This document shows positions 24,401-36,484 of a stretch of DNA of 64,000 nt, piece by piece. Within the stretch, counting starts at the first letter, position 1. Every line of letters begins with the position of its first letter. A program made the translations under genes and the position numbers. This DNA is from Symbiodinium natans (Eukaryota > Sar > Dinophyceae > Suessiales > Symbiodiniaceae): assembly GCA_905221605.1 (NCBI GenBank), contig CAJNDS010002153.1:1-64000 (forward strand), read 5' to 3'. Under the pieces are notes generated by a model. The model was not told the origin of the DNA and did no database searches. It was given only the letters and a program-made list of their open reading frames with translations.

Positions 24401-26775
24401 TTGATGTAGACCAAATAAACAATAACAAATCCAGAATTGGGTTCCTAGTTGGCGACCGTAGCAGCTAAAGAACCGAACATCCACGTTGCGCATCCCTTCC
24501 AAACTTTTTCCGAGGACCTGACAATTCTCTCCCTTTTCAGGTTGTCATGCCTTTGTTCTGGAAATCTGGAACTGCCTCACCGATGCTTGTTTGTAAGACC
24601 TGGTCCAGCAAACAGCAAAGCAGAATACCCAATCGTTCGGGAGAAAGGATCTGCAAAAAGCCCCATGGTCTTACGTGTTTCTTTGCAAACGGGGCAAGGA
24701 CTATTTCCATGCTGGAAGCTCACACCCTCATCTCGTTTTCGCGTGCCATGCAGGCAAGCTGCTGTCGGAATGATTTCGGAGCACGCTCCTTCAAGCCCTG
24801 CTTTGGGAAATATTAGAACCCTGATGCGGTTGGTCCGGTGCAGCCTGTCGCCTATCCGATAGGGCAGCTACATGGTGTAAAAAACGTATGCAAACAAGGC
24901 CGGCTTTGCATGTCTACCGCCACTGGTCCAGGTTGATGGATCTCTGGCCTGTCACTCAAGAAAGTCTTGCTGCGACCAGCTTAGCCACTCTAAGCACCAG
25001 GCGTGGAAGGGCTCATGGGCTCTGACGTTGCCGGAGCTCCATCCCTGGCACGTTTCATGACAACCATTTCTTGTACACACTTTCCGCCAGCATCGTTGTT
25101 TCGAGGTTTCGACTAGACGTGATGCTAAGGATCCGGGCGGGAGCAGTGCTGGAATCCATGAGCCATCACCGGCCGTCCTGCAGAAGCTTCCGTAAAAACT
25201 TTGCAAGGCTGAATGAAGTCCAGTCTTAACATGCACTTTGCAGAAGACTGACTCCCGTCCAGAGGCGCTTCAGTGGCCCAGCAGCTTCCAAAGAATCGCC
25301 TGCCTAGCCACGTATGCTGTAGCAAGCAGCGTTCTTGCAAGCTAGGAACAAAAACGAAATGCATTTTGCAAGGATTCCGCCTGCTTGTAGATGGCGCTGT
25401 GCCCTGTGAGGGGTGGGCTCGCAATCGTGCGGCCAGAAATGAACAGGTCCCCTGCCTGCAAGCTACTCAGTGCACGGACCAGATAGGAACTCAGCATTGA
25501 CATTGAGCTCAGATGTGTGTTGACAAGGTGAGGCTGCGCTCAGCTCAGCTCAGCTGGGCCTGGCTCACAGCCAAGCCTTTGGCGACCACATTCTCCGCAG
25601 CAACGTGCTGCAGGCCTGGGACACTTGCTGAAAGCAGAATGCGAACAGCCACGCTTGAGAATGAACGCGAGCTCAGTCCGCAGCCATCTGTGACGAGGAA
25701 TTTGCTAGGCAGAACCTGCGATGACCAACCACAGCTGAGTGAGTTGAAGTACCACTTCGTGGAGTAAGTGCGGCCCACCTTCAACTTGTACCAGAAGACT
25801 TTGCTGGCTGTAGGGTCTGCTACAAACAACCTGGCAAATGGACTTTTACAGGAATACGAGTTGCTCTGACTCTCTGAGCTGCCTTTGCTACGATACAAGA
25901 TTATGCAAAACGATGTAACCCCCCCCCTCCCCCCGGCCTCATGTTCTGCTCATCGACAGCCAGGGCTGCAGGGTTCGACACGTTGTGGACGATCAGCGGC
26001 CGCCATGTAGGATCAGGAAGTCTGCAAGTGAAGCGCACAGCACTTTCCCAACACTGGAGTGGAAGTCACCAGACTTGCCTGGCATAGCTGATCTTAAAAT
26101 CCTTGGGGAAGCTGGCAATCAAATACCTGGGCAATCTCCCGCCTACACTTTTCTGCATGAAGAGCAGGCATAAACGGATGTACATCCTAAAATGCACACG
26201 TGCAACCATCATTTTCGCGAAGCGGCCTCTCCGTCTCTCCTGGTAGAGGGCTCTTCCACTGGAGCCCAGAGGATTCAAAGCCCGTCTCCCAGTTGATGCC
26301 CAACTGGCGTGCAAGTGGGGCTGCAAGGCAAAGGCTCTCTGGGTCTAGTACAAGTTGTCTGCACGCTTACAAAGCTAACAAAAGCCGACACGATCCCTAA
26401 GCCGTTCCCAAACTCGGTGCCTTCAGGGCATCGGACTGCGCACCAAAGACTCGGAAACACGCGTGACTTCGGAGCACAAGCGAGCAGAACGTGAAGTGCC
26501 CTTTGCAAGTTCCAGGGATGTCGAAATGCTTGAAGCTCATTGCTTTGCAACTGCTTTGCAAGGCTGAGCCCCAAACCTACAAGTGCAGTCCACACCTGGG
26601 TTTGCGAACTGACATTTGAGTTGTGTCGACTGACAAAGTGCGTCACACAGCACAAGCCAGCAGGTCCACCACGATGATCTGAGATCCCGGCCGCTGCATT
26701 TCGGCGCCAGGCCATGGATGCAAGATCGGGAGGAACCGACCCCGCGCTGGAACGTGTTGCAGTAAATGCAGTGCA
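21461..26775. other. No recognisable gene
   Basis: Only short open frames without a domain. G-rich patches occur at about 24165-24320 and a poly-C patch at 25919-25940. CCTATCCGATAGG at 24851-24863 is an isolated copy of the CTATC/GATAG theme. Confidence 0.45.
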
Positions 26776-26816
26776 CGCACACGCACGCGCACACACACAC
26801 ACACACACACACACTC
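26776..26816. repeat. (CA)n microsatellite
   Basis: Alternating CA run preceded by CACGCACACGCACGCG. Confidence 0.9.
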
Positions 26817-29048
26817 AATGCTCGACCTATCCCCCGGCTGGGAGCTTACAGTTCTCCAAGACGGTCACGAGTCAAGAGCACTACTTCAACTGAATGTTGC
26901 ATTACCCAACTACTTTCCCCACCCGACCTGGCGACCGCCCTCCTCTTTGCCCCTGTTCTCCCACAGCTGCGAGGTTGCTAACGCATTCTTTCACAGGCAT
27001 CCATCACCGCCTTTATGTTCTTGAAACTCAACTTCAAAGAGAAAGCCGGGCAGGTGCCGGCGGGACTGTGGCAGTGGAGTGGCTGATTCATCAACTCGAG
27101 GCGTCGCTATTGAAATGTGTCCCCGTCGCTTGATCGGGTTTCGGGCACGCGTACCTGCCTGCCCGAATTTTCCAAAGCCCGCCATAAAACCTCCTTGAAA
27201 GCCTGCGGCAAGTTTAGCGCAGGTGGTCAGCTGGCTGAACTCTCAGAGAAACTGCCCGAAAGGGTGGTTGAGAGGTAGGGGGTCTGTCTCAGGTAACATT
27301 ATGTGGCAGCACGGTAGCAGGGGTCGAGATCTCCGAGTCGCCCATCAGTACTGAGCGCCTTGATGCATCTGGCCTGGAGCTCTCTGGCAGCATCCAACAG
27401 CGGAAACGTCTTCTGAGTGCATGGAACAATACCCATTAGCACGAGAACAAGCGCCTGAGCCACTCGAACCAGCGCCCCACCTGCAATGAAGTGCCACTCC
27501 AAGCACGCGAGGCTTGGTCAACGAATCGCGCCTTTCGTCCCACTGGCCCCAGAGTAGCCTCAGTGAGCGGCTCTACACCATTATACAACTCCTACTCCCA
27601 CATTTAAAATGGCGCTTACCGGTGGAGCTGGCATGCGAGGGGGGTGCGAGCAGAACGCGAAGCATAGCGTGTGTGGCACTGGGTATGTTTGAGACTACGT
27701 CTCATAAGGCAAGATCTTACAACAATGTGGAGTCTAGCCGCCACTGAGCGCCGTCGTCACACCAATGATGGGCAGTAGCAGGCTTTTACCATGCCATAAA
27801 AGTGATAGAACGTAGCTGAATTATTGCTAAACGAGCCACGGCTGCGGAACACCTGCTTTGCTAGTGACTATGACCCTGCAGTTGCCATACTAGCGAACAC
27901 CCTTCTCCAGCCGAGCGTCACACCGGCCTCCCCCAACCAGCACGAAGAGCTACACCCGGGGATGTGCCCGAACCCAGTCAGGAGCCGGACGCAGGACGCA
28001 TCCTTGAAGTCGAACTTGAACTCCAACATGTTCTACTATGAACGCTCGCTTCCCACATCCAGATCACCCACTTCAGAACTGGCAGGATCACTCCTCGCAG
28101 CATATGCGCTAAAAATTTCCGGCGCGAGAACTTCTGGAAGGAAAACCTGCGTAACAAAGTGGCGCTTTTTCTTTTACCCTTTGCGACATGGCAAGATAAA
28201 CTTCCGAGCACTTCCATCAACGTCTATGGTGGATGTCGCGCGACGTACTGCTAAATACAACCTCACTGTAGAGAATGACCCGGAACTCGATGTCGATCTT
28301 GGCTACATGGAAGGCAGCCCACGGACACCTACTACCAGACCTATCGCCACGTTGCACGGCATACACTCGGTCTTCCTCTCTAGTCTGGCGAATTTTCCTC
28401 TACACGGACAAGTTCTATCTCCAACGTGGCATGAAGGCGCTCGTCCTCCTACGTGCCCACACCTTTGTGCGAGTGGACCCCAGACCACTGCGCCCTTGCC
28501 ACATTGAGCATCGAGGAGTACTCGCCCACAACCCTCAACATCATAGACTGTTGCAGCACGGGAACTGGTGACGCGCCAATCCACACCCGGATCACCATTT
28601 CCGGACAACGCTTTGGGGCAACCACCCGACCTCTGGAACATGGCCTTCGTCACCTTCAAGATCTCTCCACCCCGAACCTCAAACCCGACACCTTAAACCT
28701 AGACTCAAACTCTAGTCGGTGTTGGGTTCCCGGCTGCAGGTAGTGCTCATTCAGCCGCCTTTCCTTGCAAACAGGCTTGGGCTTCGGAAGACTTTCAAGG
28801 GGTTCTTGTTCAGGGATCTGGCCTTAAACAACTGCCACTCGAGGTGGATCTGCTCCTCCTGGAAACTCAAGCGAAAAAATGGACTGCTGGATAGGCTTCC
28901 CACAGAGTGGCCTCCATCACGTCGTACAAGGCTCCAACGTTTCGCCTTGCTTCCTGCTGCTCTGGGCAGTGTAGATTGGGGGGGGAGGGGGGGTCTTTTG
29001 GCCAGGGCCTTGAAGCCTGGGGTGCCAAACGACATTTGCGCGGGGGCT
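26817..29048. other. No assignable gene
   Basis: A 227-codon open frame on the plus strand (27824-28507) and overlapping shorter ones lack any domain I recognise and switch phase without splice signals, so they are not called. Confidence 0.4.
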
Positions 29049-29049
29049 G

Positions 29050-29200
29050 TTTCTATGGCCAAAGCGCTTGATGTTTCTATGCCTGCCATGAGGGACGAGC
29101 AAGTCTTATATGGCCAGGGCGCCTGAGGCTTGCATGACCGCATGATATGCACGAGGGACAGTGTATATGGCCAAGGCACTTGATGCTTATATGCCCGTCA
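29050..29200. repeat. Three diverged copies of a unit of about 55-60 bp
   Basis: TATGGCCAAAGCGCTTGATG, TATGGCCAGGGCGCCTGAGG and TATGGCCAAGGCACTTGATG begin near 29055, 29109 and 29168. The second and third are preceded by GAGGGAC-type sequence. Confidence 0.6.
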
Positions 29201-29302
29201 CATCAAGAAGCGCTTCGGTACTTGGGCTGCAACAAGCGTCGGTACTTAGGCGGCTCCGTACTACAAAGACGCATACAATTAAGCTATAACCCTGGCCCTA
29301 AT

Positions 29303-29440
29303 TAAACAGATCGGAGGTTGCTTTCTCCCCCAAAACCAGCCCAAAACTCCATCAGAGCAAACCCCGCTTTTCGGCTCGAGATCGGGGGTTTGCTTTCTCC
29401 CCCCAAACCGGCGCAAAAGTGAACCCGCGTTTCGGCTCGA
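29303..29440. repeat. Tandem duplication of about 80 bp
   Basis: GAGGTTGCTTTCTCCCCCAA...TTTTCGGCTCGAGATCGG is followed by a second copy, GGGTTTGCTTTCTCCCCCCA...TTTCGGCTCGAAATCGG. Confidence 0.7.
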
Positions 29441-29684
29441 AATCGGTTCAGCTACCACGCAGCACTGTTTGCTCCACTTCTGGGAGGGCCTGGCCACCTT
29501 TTCGTGGTTCAGAGTGGTGTCACCCCCAACCCCCTTATCAAAGAAACCTTTCCCCCCCCCCCCCCCCGCCCAAGTGTTTGTACTAGGGACCCCGCACGCA
29601 AGACGTGTGGGGCAAGTGGGGCGAGGGTTTTCTACCAATTTGCTCGGCCACAGGTCGGGAGAGCCCAAGCGGGGGCGCGGGGGG

Positions 29685-29805
29685 CGCGGGGGGCGTGTGG
29701 GGGGTGTAGGGCGAGTGGGGCAAGTGGGGTAAGTGGGGCAAGTGGCAAGTGGGCAGGCATGCAGGTGGGGCAGGTGGGACAAGTGGAGCAAGTGGGGCAG
29801 GCTGC
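29685..29805. repeat. GGGGCAAGT-type minisatellite
   Basis: Ten-mer-like units GTGGGGCAAG / GTGGGGTAAG / GGCAGGTGGG in tandem. They follow a GCGGGGGGCG block and a C-run at 29550-29568. Confidence 0.8.
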
Positions 29806-30105
29806 TTTAATGTTCCCCCCCATGCGGTCGCAATGTAAAATCCTTCTAGCCCCTTGCTCTCAGAGTGCTGTGCTTATTGATGTTTACTGCACACTTCCCA
29901 GGATCGCAAACAAAATCACGAACAAGTTCTCTGAGCATTCGGCCGTCAAGTCTTTCTGCAAGTCCTCAGAACGCCGGCACGTCTTGTTCGAGAAGTCTGT
30001 GATGACTCGACTTTGTCTTTCACACTTTGGGATCATTTGAAGCCGAGGACTTAGCTCCCTTCTGAAGTTGCAGGACTCGGGCCTGGCTCCCGAGGGGCTT
30101 CTTGT

Positions 30106-30210
30106 GGTTTTGGGTTTTGGGTCTTGGGTCTTGAGTTTTGGGTTTTGGGTTTTGGGTTCTGGGTCTTGGGTTTTGGGTTTTGGGCTTTGGGCTTTGGGCT
30201 TAGGGTTTCA
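30106..30210 (-). repeat. TTTTGGG heptamer array
   Basis: About 14 heptamers of TTTTGGG with variants TCTTGGG and CTTTGGG, ending in CTTAGGG. It appears to be a distinct variant of the TTTAGGG telomere-like family. Confidence 0.85.
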
Positions 30211-31440
30211 GGCGGAGGCCTCCATAATCGAGCCCTGAAACCAAAGGATATTCTCAAGCGCTAGCAGCGCCCTCCTTACTCATTGCTGTTGGTATCAATC
30301 TTCAGCTGGACTTCAGCACATGGAGACTTCTGGCTGCACATCCAAACTCCAAACCTTGAAAACGTCAAGCCCCCAGTTCTAAATGGCCCGGCGGGAAGCG
30401 ACGGTTCAAGTCTTACTGTATATCAGACTGAAAAATTCACCATTGCTTGACTCATTCCTGCCTCCCGATATCATGAACGCCCTTTGCTGACTGGATACGA
30501 CCTCTACCGCTTCGACATCAGAGCCAAAACCCCTTGTCAAGGGCGCTGCCTCATCCTGATACTTCTAATTCTCCTGGCACGAGTTTCTGGAGCTGCTCAC
30601 AGGAGGTCATCCATGCCCCATCTGCTTCATGTTAATGCCGTTCGGAGCCCCGGATTTCTGAAGACCGGGGTGGCTGACACACTTCAGATTATGTTCAGAT
30701 TTCAGATCATATCAGTCAACACAGGAAGAGAGCTTTCAGTCCTCCAGCAGCTGGGCAATGCGGACGTCACGCTCCTCGATTCGGCCATCCCAAAGCCGTG
30801 ACTGAACCCCAGGATGTCCCCCTCTCTAATGTGCTACAACTCAAAAAAAAAAAGGCGGGAGAACCCCACACACAACATCACACAAACATCACACCGTAGC
30901 ACAACTCCTTCAGCGTCTGCTCCTCCACGCGTGTCTTGGAGTGCTCCGCCTCTGCCTCGGCCTCAGAGGGTGCACTGCACTGGCTACAGTAGGCTAAACT
31001 GATTCCCGGCTTAAAACACAACAGAAAGCACAGAACAAAAGCATGCAACAACAGCACATGAATGCGCCTTCAAGCTGACGTAACCGGCTTGGATCTCGTC
31101 AAGCTGAGCCTACGGATACAAAGAAATCCATACCCTGGAGGTGTCCTTCCACGGCGCGCGGCCTGCACGGCATCACGCTGCCATTCGACCTGCCCATCAC
31201 AACTGCCCACCACATCCCGTCCCAAGCGTTAAAGATGGAAGACTGACTCGCGTAAGTGACCACGTTGTTCTTGATTTATAGACAGCTTTGGTCTCGCAAA
31301 AATTAGGAAGAAAGTGTGTGTGCCAAACATCATGTAAATTTACATGCTGAGTATACTTTTCAAAAGATTGTATTTCTACATTGCAAATAGAAGTTCGCCA
31401 CAAAACCCCCACAGCGAGCTTCAAAGGTTCCACGTTTAGG
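30211..31440. other. No assignable gene
   Basis: A plus-strand frame at 30484-30801 begins with a hydrophobic segment (CLILILLILLARVSGAA) resembling a signal peptide, but the rest has no recognisable domain. The other frames are short. Confidence 0.35.
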
Positions 31441-32310
31441 TTCAAAACGCGAGATACAGCGGGAACGGCGTGGGGATGCGAAACAGGGATGAAAACGAAA
31501 CGGGGATGAAAACGATGGCGCAGGGATATCAGTCTACATATTATAACCTACTTAGGGACTCAGGGGGGCTGATAAGTACAGTTTTCACTGGGGGGTCATA
31601 AGTGCCCTGAACCTCCAAGTACTACAATTCAGCGAAAATTTTCCTGACTCCCTGCGCCGGCCCCCTGTCTTCCCGGTACTACATGGTACTACAACTCGCG
31701 TCAGCGAACATCCCTCAGCTTACCGCGCCGCAGACGTGCTGCAGACGCGCCGCAGACGCGACTGAGACGCGGCCCCTCCGGCTCTGTCCTCCCGGCTCAC
31801 AGACACAGCGATTCCCTGGTCTGCCCGCGCAATCCTCGTTCATCCCCATCCTTTGGATCTCCGCGTCCCGTTTTCATCTTCGTTTCGTTTTCATCCCCGC
31901 GAGCGCCATCCCCGTCGCGTTTTCACCCCCGTTTCGTTTTCATCCCGCCGTTCTGAATTGGGGTTACAAGCACCCATGAACCTTCGAGAACAAATGTAGG
32001 ACTGGACTCGCTGCATCCGTGAGAGCCGGAGGGCGCGAGAGTGCGTGGTCTGCGGCGCGTCTGCAGCGTGTCTGCGGCGCGTCTGCGGCGGGTCTGCGGC
32101 GGGTCTGCGGCGCATCTGCAGCGCGTCTGCGGCGCGTCTGCGGCGCGTCTGCGGAGCGTCATTCGCGCGGGCATGGCGCGGGGATTGCGCCGGAAGCCGG
32201 CAGGATTTTCGTTGATTTGTATAGTACAAATGTGGTACTGGAATTGCTGTGTCTGCGAGCCGGGAAAACAGGGGATCACGCGGGGTGTGAGATGGCGTTT
32301 GCGCGTCAAG
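31441..32310. repeat. Inverted-repeat block with a CGTCTGCGG nonamer array
   Basis: GCAGACGCGCC units at 31733-31770 are mirrored by about 13 CGTCTGCGG units at 32045-32160. CCCGGCTCACAGACACAGCG (from 31791) has its reverse complement at 32240-32264 with 2 mismatches in 25 bp, and CTCCGGCTCT (31776-31785) is mirrored at 32022-32031. GGGATGAAAACGAAAC near 31486 is mirrored by GTTTCGTTTTCATCCC at 31883 and 31931. The block therefore holds several nested inverted copies of one repeat family. Confidence 0.75.
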
Positions 32311-32960
32311 TGCTGCATACAATCAACTACCGTCATTACCGTATTATATCTTTGTTCGACTCTTCGGCAAAATTTACATACGGAACGGACTTTAACGTGG
32401 GGATTTCAGGATTTCATTCCGGCACTCTTGTAGTTCGGATTGTTTTTGGCTCCTGGCTTGACCTTGTTTGAGGGGAAGTGACAACGGGCTTAGGGTTATA
32501 AGATTTTTTGGGTGGTACAGATTGGAAAACCAGCTATAGGTTTTTTTTATCATTTTTTCCAGGATCTTGTCCAGGGTCAGTTCCATCATTACTTTGGTCC
32601 TTTGCATTTGGGGCAGGATCAGTTCCAACATTACTTCGAACGTTCTTGCTATCATTCGTTTTGTCCGCACGATATGTTTATGGATTTGCTGTATCATTTT
32701 CCGCAGAGGATGTGGTCTATGTCGAAACTTACTTTGCGTTCCCGGCATAGACCCTATTGAATAAGAAGCTGGGCAGTTTCTCCTCTTCGATGTATTGACA
32801 GACCTCCCCTAAAGATACGCTTTCAGGCGGTTCTTCTTCGCAATAACTCTGAGTTGGGCCGTGTCTGGGCCAGAGGGGAGCTTTTGCGTTTGAAATCAGT
32901 GAGTACACCAGTGCATCACTGGCTCACCTGCCGCCATGCCGATCCTACAAAACAGAGCGG
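32311..32960. other. No recognisable gene
   Basis: T-rich sequence with a short direct repeat (CAG-TTCCA-CATTACTT at about 32578 and 32620). No domain is seen. Confidence 0.45.
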
Positions 32961-32967
32961 CGGTGGG

Positions 32968-32990
32968 CGGGGGGGGGGGGGTTAGGGGGG

Positions 32991-33022
<32 letters not shown>

Positions 33023-33085
33023 GGGGGGGGGGGGGGGGGCGCGGGGGGGGCGGGCGGGGGGGGCGGGGGGGGGGGTGCAGGGTGG
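32968..33085 (+). repeat. Extreme G-run, includes a 27-nt G homopolymer
   Basis: Runs of G broken by GCGC, GCGGGC and TTA; the longest spans 32993-33019. The G-rich strand could form quadruplexes. The exact length is likely unreliable in any assembly. Confidence 0.9.
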
Positions 33086-33159
33086 AGGGCGGGCAGGGCG
33101 GAGGGCGGGCAGGGCGGGCAAGCTGGAAAGCTAGAAATGCGCACTTTTGCCGGACTGTT

Positions 33160-33260
33160 ATCATTTGTTTATCATTTTTTTATCCTTTGTTAATCATTTT
33201 GTTTATCGTTTTTTTATCGTTTTGTTTATCATTTTTTTATCGTTCGTTTTATCGTTTCAG
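33160..33260 (+). repeat. TTTATC(A/G)TTTT tandem repeat
   Basis: About seven copies of a T-rich unit (TTTATCATTTTT, TTTATCGTTTT). Confidence 0.8.
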
Positions 33261-34417
33261 GCGAGGGCTTGGATTCCAGAGATCACTTTTTCTATGATTC
33301 CAGGGCGGGACTGGATTCGGGGCTGCGTTCTGAGATTATGGAAGCGCTGTAAATCCAGGGCTACCGGGGGCCTGCAAACCGAGTATCTGTAGCTGCAGCA
33401 ACAAAACACACGCACCCAGGTCCGTCATCAGCAAAATGCATGAAGACATGTATACCGCACACGCCGGCTGAATACAAGGAGTGGAAGCGAGGTAGAGGTA
33501 GAGCAAAGAGGCGGTGGGTCGTCCAACTTCTCGATATACATGCATCACAAACCGGCACACCGACAATGCCAAGCTCACACAAGCAGATCAAACATAGAAG
33601 GCGCGAAGATCCGAGCAGCGAAAGAAATCCAGAAACCAATGATGTCCAAATCCACGCCAGACAAAGGAATCCAGAGACCAAGGATGCTCAGAATCCAAGT
33701 CCTAATCCACAACACAAAATCCAACGATCCTCAAAATCCAGAACGGAATGATAAATAACCTTTTTAGACCCACGTCAGTGCCTCCCACAAAAAATCTCAT
33801 AAGCTTAGGGTTGTTGAAGAGGGCGTTTTGGGCGTTGAACGGACTACAGGGGTTGGACAGAGCTGGTTTGATGAAGGGGGTTAAGGGTGAGGGGTTTAGG
33901 GTTGCGGTTTAGTCTTGCGGAGTGTCAGACTTTGAGACAGGGTGTTGCAGTGTGGGCTCGGGCTCAAGGGTGCCAAGGGCGGTTTGCAACAAGATTCCTA
34001 ACGCCTAAACCCGGGGTTCAGGGGTTAAATAGGATATAGAATTTAGGGTTTTGGGTTTAGGACCCTCAGCCACCCAAAATGCAAAGTGTGGCTTTGGGCA
34101 ATACTCCCCAAGGCTGCTGAAAACTCGGTTCAGGGCCAAAAAGCCAACCCCCTTCGACATTGCTGGATCCAGGGCTGCATTGGTGCTTGTACCTTTTTTT
34201 CCAGCTTTGTAGCCTACCTATAAAAGATACAGGGTACCTTTACCAGGGCCCCTATAATTTAGAGAATCCCCCGTTGAGTTTTGAAGGCTCACTCCAGAGG
34301 TCCTATTTTGGGGTTTTGGCTTTACAATCCTAAAACTTGAGGGTTTCGGCTTTAGACCCTGAACCCTGGTGTTAGCCCCTAAGCTCCAGCGAGTCGCCTT
34401 AACAAAAAACCCCCAAA
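33261..34417. other. No gene; scattered TTTAGGG/CCCTAAA patches
   Basis: Short frames only at 33261-33760. Isolated telomere-like patches lie at 33885-33915 and 34005-34075, with more at 34480-34790. Confidence 0.5.
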
Positions 34418-34466
34418 GGGCTTAGGGTTTAGGGTTAGGGTACCCTAAACCCTAAACCCTAAGCCC
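34418..34466. repeat. Head-to-head telomere-repeat palindrome
   Basis: GGGCTTAGGGTTTAGGGTTAGGG (34418-34440) meets its near-exact reverse complement (34441-34466) at a GGTACC centre. The arms differ by one A. This orientation, G-rich strand running into C-rich strand, is the classical signature of end-to-end telomere fusion, although a folded-back repeat insertion is also possible. Confidence 0.9.
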
Positions 34467-36484
34467 TCGGCCCTAAACCCTAAGGCCTCCAGCAACTTCT
34501 GCTGACCATCTGCTGTCTCCTGTGGAAGGGGTAAGGGTTGTCAGGCTATCCCTAAACCCTAAACCCAAACCCTCAACCCTTAACCCTCAACCGCGGGGGG
34601 TTTCGGGGGAGATTGGGGTTGAGGGAGTCTTTGGGCTTGGGTCGTGAGGGTTTCGGGCCTTAGGGTTTGGGGGTTCCGGGTCTAGGCCAGCAGCCCCAAA
34701 CCCTAAACACTAAGACCCCCTATCGACCCTAAACTCTGAACCTCTAAACCTAAACACAAAACCCTGAACCTTTCACCTGAAAAACTTGGCCTAGGCCACA
34801 GAACAGTACCTTGCTTGCTGGTTTCTGCGAGGCATCACCTGAGCTGGCACGGTTCATTCACATCAACGAGGCAGTGGAAGAGCACTCACTTGATCTCGCT
34901 CATTTTCTGTCACGCATGTGGCTGCATCGGACTTTAGCAGTGCAGCAGGTTCCAGACAGCACAAGACAAGTCTTTGCTGGAGTGTCTTGCCAAAGCCATT
35001 AGTTGCTGCTCTGCCTCGGGATCTACAATGCAGGGCTGCCAGACGTGGCGTCAAAAGAAAGGTGCATCAAACCATTAGGGCTTCATCTTGATTGCAAGAA
35101 AAGAGAAGTGCAAAGCTTACAGCACTACTTAAAAGGAATTCTGTAATGGATGACTCTATCAAAGACTCCTTAAGCGTTGCACGGTGCTCCCAAGTGCAGC
35201 TGAACTCCTCGACCCTATGAAAAAGAAAACTGGATCTCCGCCCAACACTAGCCACGTGCAAAAATGACTTGGCAAGCCAGAATTGTCAAGATATGTCAAG
35301 ATAGTGCTAGCAGCTACGGTGAGAATGTCCATAATGCTAGATCGCTTTCTAACCCAAGTTCCATGGAAAATCTCTTTTTCTAGAAACTTGGGTGAGCCTC
35401 TGGATGATGTTTGCAGATCTTGGTTGCCACGCCACTGTGTTCTAAAAACTCTGAAGGTCACTACGCGTTTGTATGCCCACTCCACAAGTCCTACAAGCTG
35501 GGGCACGAGCACTATCAGAGCCACTGGACGAAGGTGTGCCTTGCAATGTGCCAACTGGAACTGCTTTAAGCTATCAAAGCTTTAACTCCACATGTAAACA
35601 TGAAAACAACCAAGACGGCATTTCAGCCGTGAAAGTGGACGAGATACAGGCTCTAGATGCGAAATCACAGCTACTTGAGCCTACAGCTACTTGCGAGGGT
35701 GGCATAAATCCCACCAAGCCCCTGCTTCTGAGGGCGGCGCGGGAGCAAGACAACGGCTGGGGCGAGGCTTTGCACCCCTCCAAGACTCACAGGCTTGAGT
35801 CAAATGTTGCAGCACCTACAGCCTCAATCATTCCCAAAGTGCACAGTGGTGCAAGGCTGACGGTACACAAAAACCAAACAAACCAAGGGGCCCAGGGGGG
35901 GGAGGGGCGAAGCCCTGCCGCGAAAGTCTCCAAGTACGGGAACGGGTTTTCGTGGTTCATGGGGAGGCGAAGTGTGTGAGGGTTGTGAGGTCCAAGGCTA
36001 ACCCTATGTCTGTGAATGGATTTCAAGGCTCCAAAACGTGCAGAGAGCGTCACCATGTCTAGTTCTCAAGAATACGTCACTCTGATAGGCAGACCCGACG
36101 CCGGCTATGGGCCCGAAAGCCCCGGACTCCCCTTTCTCTGGAGACCACAAGGTCACAAGGACCCACACATCACGAGCCTCAAACCTTCCTTGCTCCAAAA
36201 ATCGGTTACTGCTCAAAAAAATGGCTCCAACGGACCCTGTCCCAAAACCCAGCACCAGCCCGGGAGCAGCCTCCAAATTTGGCATCCAAATTGGGGCTCC
36301 CCCTGCCTAACCACCTGGTACAGATCAGCTTACGCTGGATGTTCAACCTCAAGTTTAGGGGGGAACTTTCGCGACGATCCGACATTACATGTCGGGGCAC
36401 TCGCACACATCAACATCCCGCACCGTAGGCATGCAGCGTAAGCCTGCTTCGAGTGAAATTTGACACAGTGCAACTGGTAAATGT
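34467..36484. other. Telomere-like patches, then no recognisable gene
   Basis: CCCTAAA/TTTAGGG patches continue to about 34790. From 34800 to 36480 there are only short unassignable frames; the longest, 168 codons on plus at 35473-35979, shows no domain. Confidence 0.45.

Noticed and set aside
27824-28507. 227-codon plus-strand frame
   Set aside because: No domain, and the best-looking segments lie in competing phases; not supportable as a gene.
34216-34230. TATAAAAG box
   Set aside because: Dinoflagellate promoters generally lack TATA boxes and no gene follows; it is a chance match in AT-rich sequence.
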